Source: Rhodococcus sp. 105337 (lineage in GTDB: Bacteria > Actinomycetota > Actinomycetes > Mycobacteriales > Mycobacteriaceae). From it: DNA of 64,000 nucleotides. Position numbers and translations under genes: made by a program. This document shows positions 57,313 to 64,000 of this stretch, one piece after another (positions within the stretch are counted from its first letter, which is position 1; each line of letters begins with the position of its first letter). Where the stretch lies: contig NZ_JABAGQ010000001.1 of NCBI RefSeq assembly GCF_012844225.1, forward strand, positions 1 to 64,000, read 5' to 3'. Below the pieces are notes generated by a model. That model saw nothing but the letters and a program-made list of their open reading frames with translations. It was not told the DNA's origin and did not search any database.

Positions 57313-58113
57313 TCACCGTCCCGGGGACCACGACGGGGGCCGTTTCTGCAGAAAGGCGGTGACGCCCTCCACCGCTTCGGCCGATCCGAACAACCGCGCG
57401 GACTGCGCGGCCAGTCCCTCGGCGTATCGATCGAAATCGTCGAGCATCCGCATGGTGAGCAAGTGCTTCGACTCCGCGAGGCCCTGCGGGGAGCACCCCC
57501 GCAGATCCGCGATCACGTCTGCTGCCCGCGTCGCCGGATCCTCGGACACGAGCGTGACGAGTCCGTGTGCCGCCGCGTCCTCCGGCCCGAAGCGTTCTCC
57601 GGTGAGGAAGTAACGGCCCGCGGCGCGCGGCGTCATTTTCGGCAGAACGGTGAGCGAGACGATCGACGCCGCCAGGCCGAGCCGGGCCTCGGTGAGTGCG
57701 AACGTCGCGCGGGACCCCGCGACGACGATGTCGCATGCTGCAACAAGACCCATTCCGCCGGCACGGACATGGCCGTCGATCACACCGACCACCGGCTTGG
57801 GCAGTTCGAGGATGCCGCGCAGCAGACCCACCATGTCGTGGGTCCGCTGCGCGGCCGCCTCGTCCGGACTCCCCGAGGACTCGCCGAGATCGGCGCCGGC
57901 ACAGAAGGTTCCACCCGTATGGGTGAGAACCACCGCCCGCACGGCGGTGTCACTCGCGGCCGCATCGAGGCCGGCGCGTAGCTGGTGCACCATCGCGGAC
58001 GAGATCGCGTTGCGGTTGTGCGGCGAATCGAGCGTGAGCGTCGCTGCGCCCTCCGCCACCGAGTACCGCACGACCGGGGCCGACGCGTGCCCGGCGATAT
58101 CGGGGTCCGGCAT
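57313..58113 (-). CDS. echA7: Enoyl-CoA hydratase, EchA7-like
   Basis: A 266-residue crotonase-fold protein. The oxyanion strands are in FCAGADLGE near residue 70 and HVRAGGMGLVAACDIVVAG near 115. The first catalytic Glu of classical hydratases is replaced by Gly in GGMGLV, but the second is kept in FALTEARLGL. That pattern also occurs in LiuC/AtuE-type methylglutaconyl-CoA hydratases, as far as I recall. It follows fadE12 by 8 bases on the same strand. Confidence 0.85.
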   Translation of the reverse strand: MPDPDIAGHASAPVVRYSVAEGAATLTLDSPHNRNAISSAMVHQLRAGLDAAASDTAVRAVVLTHTGGTFCAGADLGESSGSPDEAAAQRTHDMVGLLRGILELPKPVVGVIDGHVRAGGMGLVAACDIVVAGSRATFALTEARLGLAASIVSLTVLPKMTPRAAGRYFLTGERFGPEDAAAHGLVTLVSEDPATRAADVIADLRGCSPQGLAESKHLLTMRMLDDFDRYAEGLAAQSARLFGSAEAVEGVTAFLQKRPPSWSPGR

Positions 58114-58121
58114 CTCGCCTC

Positions 58122-59282
58122 CTAGTACGACCGCGGCAGCCCGAGCGAATGCTGGGACACGAAGTTGAGGATCATCTCCCGGCTCACCGGCGCGATCCGC
58201 GCGATGCGTGCCGCCCCGAGCATGGCGGACAGTCCGTACTCGCGGGTCAGGCCGGCACCACCGTGCGTCTGGATCGCCTGGTCGAGCGAGCCGATCGCCG
58301 CTTCCGCCGCGGCGTACTTGGCCATGTTCGCGGCTTCGGCAGCACCGAAATCGTCACCGTTGTCGTAGAGCACGGCGGCCTTCTGCATCATCAGTTTGGC
58401 GAGTTCGATCTCGATCTTGCGCTGCGCCAGCGGATGCGCGATGCCCTGGTGCGCACCGATCGGAGCCTTCCAGACGGTGCGTTCCTTCGCGTACCGCACC
58501 GCCGAGTCGATCGCGAAGCGGCCCATTCCCACAGCCATCGCCGCACCCATGATGCGTTCGGGGTTCAGGCCCGCGAACAACTGCATCAGTGCCGCTTCCG
58601 GCTCGCCGACCAGTGCCGTCGACGGCAGCCGCACCTGGTCGAAGAACAGGCTGAACTGGTAGTCCGGCTCGATGATGTCCATCTCCATCGGGGTCTTGAC
58701 GAACCCCGGAGTATCGGTCGGCACGATGAACAGTGCGGGCCGCAGTTTGCCGGTCTTGGCGTCCTCGGTGCGGGCGACCACCAGCACCGCGTCGGCCTGG
58801 TCGACGCCCGAGATGTAGACCTTGCTGCCCGAGAGAATCCAGTCGTCCCCGTCGCGCGCCGCGACGGTGGTGATCTTGTGCGAGTTCGATCCGGCGTCGG
58901 CTTCGGTGATACCGAATGCCATGATCCTCGAGCCGTCGGCGAGACCCGGTAGCCACTCCTGCTTCTGGTCGTCGGTGCCGTACTTGGAGATGATCGTGCC
59001 GCAGATGGCGGGCGAAACCACGACCAGCAACAGACCGGCGCCCTTCGCCGACAGTTCTTCCTGCACGAGCGCCAACTCGTAGATCCCGGCACCGCCGCCG
59101 CCGTATTCCTCGGGAAGGTTGACGCCGAGGAACCCGAGCTTGGCCGCTTCGTTCCACAGTTCGGTGAGCGGCTCGTGCCGGCGCGACTTGGGCAGCACGT
59201 AGTCGACGTAGTTGTAACGCTCGGCGAGTGCGGCGACGGAGGCGCGCAGTTCCTTCTGTTCTTCGGTTTCGATGACGCTCAT
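58122..59282 (-). CDS. fadE12: Acyl-CoA dehydrogenase, FadE12-like
   Basis: A 386-residue flavin-dependent acyl-CoA dehydrogenase. FAD-binding motifs are FGITEADAGSNSHKITT near residue 120 and QTHGGAGLTREYG near 345. The Glu of the medium-chain enzymes near the C terminus is replaced (RIAPVSREMI), while LNPERIMGAAMAVG near 240 has Glu in the place used by isovaleryl- and long-chain enzymes. ATG 59282 overlaps the accA2 stop in ATGA; the longer open frame upstream is not coding. The substrate is probably a branched acyl-CoA. Confidence 0.9.
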   Translation of the reverse strand: MSVIETEEQKELRASVAALAERYNYVDYVLPKSRRHEPLTELWNEAAKLGFLGVNLPEEYGGGGAGIYELALVQEELSAKGAGLLLVVVSPAICGTIISKYGTDDQKQEWLPGLADGSRIMAFGITEADAGSNSHKITTVAARDGDDWILSGSKVYISGVDQADAVLVVARTEDAKTGKLRPALFIVPTDTPGFVKTPMEMDIIEPDYQFSLFFDQVRLPSTALVGEPEAALMQLFAGLNPERIMGAAMAVGMGRFAIDSAVRYAKERTVWKAPIGAHQGIAHPLAQRKIEIELAKLMMQKAAVLYDNGDDFGAAEAANMAKYAAAEAAIGSLDQAIQTHGGAGLTREYGLSAMLGAARIARIAPVSREMILNFVSQHSLGLPRSY

Positions 59283-61369
59283 GAGATCTCTCCGGGGGTA
59301 CGAGGGTGTTCGGACGGGGCTGGAATTGTGGATATTTCGGACGGGTCTGTGGCGGGTCGCGCGGGTGCGTCGCCGGTCGTGACGACGGCGAGGACCGATC
59401 CCATCGCCACCTGGGTGCCGATGTCGACCTCCAGGACGGTGAGGGTTCCCGCGACGGGGGCAGTGACGGTGTGTTCCATCTTCATGGCTTCGAGCCACAG
59501 CACCGGCTGTCCGGCGGTGACGGTGTCGCCCACGGCAGCGCCGAGCCGTATCACCGAGCCGGGCATCGGTGCCAGCAACGATCCGGTCGGCACCACGGCC
59601 GCAGCGTCGGTGAATCGCGGAATCGCGCGCAGGCAGACCGGGCCCAGCGACGAGTCGACGTGCACGACGTCGCCGTACCGCGCGACCTCGAACTCGCGAC
59701 GGAGTCCGTCGATGTCGAGGACCACGCGGTGCGGGTCGTATGCGAGAACCCGGACGTCGTCGACGGCATCGGTCACGAGTCCGTCGCGACCGAACCGGTA
59801 GCGGATCTCGTGCTCGTCCCGGTCGCCCGCGTACGTCTTCACCTGGAACGACGACGCGAGATTACGCCACCCTCCGGGCAACGTCCTTGCGACGGTAGCA
59901 GATTCGCGATTGGCCGCTGCGTCGGCGAGGGCGGCGACGAGGGCCCCGACCCGTTCGGACCCGGCATCGGCCAGCGGCGCGGCGAGCACCGCCAGATCAT
60001 GGGTATCGAAGAATGCGGTGTCGGTGTCTCCGGCGAGGAATGCGGGGTGCCTGAGCACGCGTACCAGGAGATCACGGTTCGTCCTCGGTCCGTGCAGCCG
60101 CGCATCGGCCACGGCGCGCGCGAGCATGCGTGCCGCGGCAGCCCGCGTCGGCGCCCAGGAGATCACTTTCGCGAGCATCGGGTCGTAGTGCACTCCGATA
60201 TCGGAGCCGTCGACCACGCCCGCATCGACCCGAATCCCCGGTGTACGCAGCGGTGCGAACTCCTCGGTCGCGGCCGGCACGGCGAACCGGTGCAACACGC
60301 CGGACTGGGGTTGCCAGTCGTGGGCGGGGTCCTCCGCGTAGAGACGGACCTCGATCGAATGACCCGAGGGCAGAGGCGGTTCGGATGCGAGTTCCCCACC
60401 GGATGCGACATCGATCTGCAGCCCCACCAGATCCACACCGGTCGTGCATTCGGTGACCGGATGTTCGACTTGCAGGCGGGTGTTCATCTCGAGGAAGTAG
60501 AACTCTCCCGTGTCGGATCCCTGTGCGGGACCGGACGCAAGGAATTCGACGGTTCCGGCACCTTCGTACCCGATCGCCGTGGCCGCGCGCCGGGCTGCGT
60601 CGAACACTGCGTCGCGCATGCCCTCGGTCGCCTCGACCAGTGGCGACGGTGCCTCTTCGACGACCTTCTGATGGCGTCGCTGTACCGAGCATTCGCGTTC
60701 GCCGAGCGTCCATACGGTGCCGTGCCGGTCGGCGAGAATTTGCACTTCGATGTGGCGGCCGTGTTCCAGATACCGTTCGCAGAACACTGTGGGATCACCG
60801 AAGGCCGCACCCGCCTCGCGACTCGCCGCGGCGAGTTGGGCGGGCAGTTCGTCGAGCGTACGCACGACACGCATGCCCCGTCCGCCGCCTCCCGACGAGG
60901 CTTTCACGAGCACCGGCAGGTCGTCGGTGGTGACCGCGCCGGGCTCGAGTTCGGGAAGGACCGGCACGCCGGCCGCGGCCATGATCTTCTTCGCCTCGAT
61001 CTTCGAACCCATCCGGGCGATCGAGTCGGGCGACGGACCGACCCAGATGAGACCCGCCTCGATCACCTGCCTCGCGAACTCGGCGTTCTCGGAGAGGAAT
61101 CCGTACCCGGGATGCACAGCATCCGCACCTGCGGCGAGCGCGGCGGCGACGATCGCGTCACCGCGCAGATAGGTGTCGGACGGGCTCGTGCCGGGCAACC
61201 GGACCGCGACGTCGGCTTCGCGGACGTGGGGGCTGTGTGCGTCCGCGTCGGAATAGACCGCCACCGTGCCGAGTCCGGCACGACGGCACGTCGCGAACAC
61301 TCTTCGGGCGATCTCTCCGCGGTTGGCGACCAATACGGTCGTCACGGTGGCGCCGGGGTTGTCGGTCAC
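59279..61369 (-). CDS. accA2: Acyl-CoA carboxylase alpha subunit, AccA2-like
   Basis: A 696-residue biotin carboxylase with a C-terminal biotin carrier domain. The carboxylase part starts VLVANRGEIARRVFATCRRA, with HPGYGFLSENAEFARQ near residue 82, the ATP loop KASSGGGGRGMRVVR near 155 and EMNTRLQVEHPVTE near 295. The biotin is attached to the Lys in EAMKMEH near 640. It loads CO2 for the AccD2 subunit. GTG 61369 has GAGGA 5 bases upstream and lies 7 bases after accD2. Confidence 0.92.
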   Translation of the reverse strand: MTDNPGATVTTVLVANRGEIARRVFATCRRAGLGTVAVYSDADAHSPHVREADVAVRLPGTSPSDTYLRGDAIVAAALAAGADAVHPGYGFLSENAEFARQVIEAGLIWVGPSPDSIARMGSKIEAKKIMAAAGVPVLPELEPGAVTTDDLPVLVKASSGGGGRGMRVVRTLDELPAQLAAASREAGAAFGDPTVFCERYLEHGRHIEVQILADRHGTVWTLGERECSVQRRHQKVVEEAPSPLVEATEGMRDAVFDAARRAATAIGYEGAGTVEFLASGPAQGSDTGEFYFLEMNTRLQVEHPVTECTTGVDLVGLQIDVASGGELASEPPLPSGHSIEVRLYAEDPAHDWQPQSGVLHRFAVPAATEEFAPLRTPGIRVDAGVVDGSDIGVHYDPMLAKVISWAPTRAAAARMLARAVADARLHGPRTNRDLLVRVLRHPAFLAGDTDTAFFDTHDLAVLAAPLADAGSERVGALVAALADAAANRESATVARTLPGGWRNLASSFQVKTYAGDRDEHEIRYRFGRDGLVTDAVDDVRVLAYDPHRVVLDIDGLRREFEVARYGDVVHVDSSLGPVCLRAIPRFTDAAAVVPTGSLLAPMPGSVIRLGAAVGDTVTAGQPVLWLEAMKMEHTVTAPVAGTLTVLEVDIGTQVAMGSVLAVVTTGDAPARPATDPSEISTIPAPSEHPRTPGEIS

Positions 61370-61376
61370 GGTGTCC

Positions 61377-62975
61377 TCACATCCGGAAGACGCCGAAGTC
61401 ACCGGCGCCCTCGATCGGTCCCGATGCGGCTGCGGACAGGCAGAATCCGACCACGTCGCGAGTGTCACGCGGGTCGATGACACCGTCGTCGTAGAGCCTG
61501 CCGGACAGGAACATCGGCAGGGACTCGGCCTCGATCTGGTTCTCCACGGCGGCACGCATCGCCTCGTCCGCGGCCTCGTCGACCCCTTGGCCGCGCGCCT
61601 GCGCCGCAGCGCGCCCGACAATCGAGATGACCCCCGCGAGCTGGGCACCGCCCATCACCGCGGATTTCGCACTGGGCCAGGCGAACAGGAAACGCGGATC
61701 GAATGCGCGGCCGCACATCCCGTAGTGCCCGGCACCGTACGAGGCACCGAGGAGAACAGAGATGTGGGGGACACGAGAATTCGATACGGCGTTGATCATC
61801 ATCGAGCCGTGCTTGATCATGCCGCGTTCCTCGTACTCGCGCCCCACCATGTATCCGGTCGTGTTGTGCAGGAACAACAACGGCGTGTTCGATCGATTTG
61901 CGAGCTGGATGAACTGCGCGGCCTTCTGGGATTCCTCGTTGAACAGCACGCCCCGCGCGTTGGCGAGTATGCCCACGGGATACCCGTGTATCTGTGCCCA
62001 CCCCGTCACGAGTGACGATCCGTAGAGCGGCTTGAACTCGTCGAAGTCGGAATCGTCGACCACGCGTGCGATCACCTCACGGGGATCGAACGGGATCCGC
62101 AGATCGCCGGGAACGATGCCGATCAGGTCCTCCGGCCCGTAGCGGGGATCTCTCACATCAGGTTTCGGGTCCGGTCCGAGCCGCGCCCACTCGAGCCGCC
62201 GGACGATGTCGCGGCCCAGTCGGATGGCGTCTTCCTCGTCGACCGCCAGGTAGTCGGCCAGGCCGCTGACGCGGGCATGCATCTCGGCGCCACCGAGCGT
62301 CTCGTCGTCGGATTCCTCGCCGGTGGCCATCTTCACCAGTGGGGGTCCGGCGAGGAAGACCTTGGATCGTTCCTTGATCATCACGACGTGGTCGGACATG
62401 CCCGGCACGTACGCACCCCCGGCGGTGGAGTTGCCGAATACCAGCGCGATCGTGGGGATGCCCGCCGCGGACAGGCGCGTGAGGTCGCGGAACAACCGCC
62501 CGCCGGGAATGAAAACCTCCTTCTGCGTCGGCAGGTCCGCACCCCCCGACTCGACGAGGTTGATCATGGGAAGTCGATTCTGGAGCGCGATATCGTTGGC
62601 GCGCAGAGTTTTCCGCAGCGTCCAGGGGTTGCTCGTACCGCCGCGGACGGTGGGGTCGTTCGCCACGATCACGCACTGCACGCCGTGGACGACACCGATG
62701 CCGGTCACCGTACTGGCGCCGACGGGGAACTCGGTGCCCCAGGCAGCGAGCGGTGAGAGCTCGAGGAAGGGCGAGTCGGGGTCGATCAGCAGTTCGATGC
62801 GCTCACGCGGCAGCAGTTTGCCGCGCTCGTGGTGGCGGCGCACGTACTTCTCCCCGCCCCCGCCGAGTGCTTTTGTGTGCTCGGCGTCGAGTTCGGCGAG
62901 CTTGGTGCGCATCGCCTCCGCTGCCGCGCCGTACTGCGACGACGCCACGTCGAGAGTCGACTTCAGGATGCTCAC
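61377..62975 (-). CDS. accD2: Acyl-CoA carboxylase beta subunit, AccD2-like
   Basis: A 532-residue carboxyltransferase, the catalytic partner of AccA2. Two crotonase-like halves are seen; the oxyanion sites are at FGNSTAGGAYVPGM near residue 175 and LGASYGAGHYGMCGRAF near 420. Its length and GREYEERGMIKHGSMMI are like the methylcrotonyl-CoA carboxylase subgroup rather than propionyl- or acetyl-CoA carboxylases. It starts at GTG 62975 in GTGA overlap with fadE13. The substrate is inferred only. Confidence 0.92.
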   Translation of the reverse strand: MSILKSTLDVASSQYGAAAEAMRTKLAELDAEHTKALGGGGEKYVRRHHERGKLLPRERIELLIDPDSPFLELSPLAAWGTEFPVGASTVTGIGVVHGVQCVIVANDPTVRGGTSNPWTLRKTLRANDIALQNRLPMINLVESGGADLPTQKEVFIPGGRLFRDLTRLSAAGIPTIALVFGNSTAGGAYVPGMSDHVVMIKERSKVFLAGPPLVKMATGEESDDETLGGAEMHARVSGLADYLAVDEEDAIRLGRDIVRRLEWARLGPDPKPDVRDPRYGPEDLIGIVPGDLRIPFDPREVIARVVDDSDFDEFKPLYGSSLVTGWAQIHGYPVGILANARGVLFNEESQKAAQFIQLANRSNTPLLFLHNTTGYMVGREYEERGMIKHGSMMINAVSNSRVPHISVLLGASYGAGHYGMCGRAFDPRFLFAWPSAKSAVMGGAQLAGVISIVGRAAAQARGQGVDEAADEAMRAAVENQIEAESLPMFLSGRLYDDGVIDPRDTRDVVGFCLSAAASGPIEGAGDFGVFRM

Positions 62976-64000
62976 GCGCCGTACCCCAGACGCTTCGCGG
63001 CGAGTTCGGTGAGGATTTCGGTGGTGCCTCCCCCGATGCCCAGAATGCGCATGTCGCGGTACTGGCGCTCGACCTCCGATTCGGCCATGTATCCGAGGCC
63101 GCCGAACAGTTGCACGGCCTGGTGTGCGACCCACTCCCCCGCCTCGACCGCGGTGTTCTTGGCGAAACACACCTCGGCGATGAGATCGGTGTCGCCCGCC
63201 ACGGACCGTTCGACGACGTGCCGCGAGTACACCCGCGCGACGTCGATCCGGCGGGCCATCTCGGCAAGGGTGCGCTGCACGGCTTGACGCGTGATGAGCG
63301 CACGGCCGAAGGTCTCCCGGTCACGGCACCACGCGACGGTCAGGTCGAGGCAGCGCTGCGCGCTCGCGTACGCCTGCACTGCCAAGCCGATGCGCTCGGA
63401 CACGAAAGCCTGTGCGATCTGCATGAACCCGGAGTTCTCGGCGCCGACGAGGTTGGCCACCGGAACCCGGGCGTCGACGAAGGACAACTCGGCGGTGTCG
63501 GAGGCGCGCCAGCCCATCTTGTCGAGTTTGCGGGAGACGGTGAACCCGGGGGTGTCCTTCTCGATCACCAGGAGCGACACGCCGCCGGCACCGGGACCTC
63601 CTGTGCGGACGGCGGTGACGACGAAGTCTGCGCGGCACCCGGACGTGATGTAGGTCTTCGCGCCGTTGACTACGAAATCGTCGCCGTCGCGCACTGCGGT
63701 GGTGGTGAGGTGCCCGACGTCGGACCCGCCTCCCGGTTCGGTGATCGCGAGCGAACCGATCATCTCGCCCGCGAGGGTGGGACGCACCCACCGGTCGATC
63801 TGCTCCGGGTCTCCGGCAGCGATCAGGTGCGGCAGTGCGATTCCGCACGTGAACAAGGAGGAGAACGCGCCACCGGACGCACCGGCCTCGTGGAACGCTT
63901 CGCACACGGTCACCACGTCGGCACCGTCACCACCGGACCCGCCGACGGATTCCGGGAAACCGATACCGAGCAGCCCGACGTCGGCCGCCTTCTTGTGAAG
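62972..64000 (-). CDS. fadE13: Acyl-CoA dehydrogenase, FadE13-like, 5' end outside window
   Basis: The last 342 residues of an acyl-CoA dehydrogenase; the N terminus is beyond the right edge. The frame is open to 64000 and begins in the window with HKKAADVGLLGIGFPES. The FAD motifs are SLAITEPGGGSDVGHL and QLFGGLGYMAESEVE. As in fadE12, the medium-chain Glu near the C terminus is absent (RILGIGGGTTEIL), and SERIGLAVQAY carries Glu in the isovaleryl-type place. It is coupled to accD2 by a 4-base overlap. Confidence 0.92.
   Translation of the reverse strand, partial: LHKKAADVGLLGIGFPESVGGSGGDGADVVTVCEAFHEAGASGGAFSSLFTCGIALPHLIAAGDPEQIDRWVRPTLAGEMIGSLAITEPGGGSDVGHLTTTAVRDGDDFVVNGAKTYITSGCRADFVVTAVRTGGPGAGGVSLLVIEKDTPGFTVSRKLDKMGWRASDTAELSFVDARVPVANLVGAENSGFMQIAQAFVSERIGLAVQAYASAQRCLDLTVAWCRDRETFGRALITRQAVQRTLAEMARRIDVARVYSRHVVERSVAGDTDLIAEVCFAKNTAVEAGEWVAHQAVQLFGGLGYMAESEVERQYRDMRILGIGGGTTEILTELAAKRLGYGA

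Overview
The window is high-GC DNA from a mycolic-acid-containing actinobacterium, most likely a Rhodococcus or close relative. The grounds are a complete mycofactocin locus, 3-ketosteroid 9-alpha-hydroxylase reductase with a KstR-type box, twin DUF3558 lipoproteins, many acyl-CoA enzymes, and the fadE13-accD2-accA2-fadE12-echA7 order known from Mycobacterium. About 55 genes are packed tightly. No tRNA, rRNA, insertion sequence, phage or CRISPR array was seen.

Layout. 1-8013: start of a multimodular nonribosomal peptide synthetase (C-A-T-C-A-T-C-A...) running off the left edge. 8.3-14.2 kb: a small membrane protein, acetoacetyl-CoA synthetase, a GlsB-type stress protein behind a SigF/SigB-like promoter, a fatty-acyl-CoA ligase, a winged-helix protein and a TetR repressor facing a DUF418 membrane protein across twin operators. 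15.4-19.0 kb: DUF779 protein, aldehyde dehydrogenase and a GAF-domain regulator, an alcohol/aldehyde module.

19.1-36.5 kb: the mycofactocin island. mftA-B-C-D plus two OYE/FadH-like flavoenzymes and a mycofactocin-type SDR form one leftward unit. mftE-F-G form a second leftward unit headed by an ATP-grasp enzyme and a CocE/NonD hydrolase. A double-domain GNAT acetyltransferase reads the other way between them. mftR and the methyltransferase mftM are divergent from mftA across two palindromes. The ATP-grasp/hydrolase/GNAT insertion is the best candidate here for undescribed biology.

36.5-46.6 kb: alpha/beta hydrolase with an unusual catalytic set, an ABC exporter, a gamma-glutamyltransferase lipoprotein, an ArsR/SRPBCC pair with a clear operator, kshB, an AlkD-like protein, a glutamate-racemase-like protein and an FAD reductase. 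46.8-49.4 kb: a translationally coupled five-gene Asp23/AmaP envelope operon. 49.5-53.9 kb: the str operon, rpsL-rpsG-fusA-tuf, with marked inverted repeats in the rpsG-fusA gap. 54.2-57.3 kb: two DUF3558 lipoproteins and three TetR regulators. 57.3-64.0 kb: acyl-CoA carboxylase cluster (echA7, fadE12, accA2, accD2, fadE13), cut by the right edge; its two dehydrogenases carry their catalytic Glu in the isovaleryl-CoA dehydrogenase position, suggesting branched acyl-CoA substrates.
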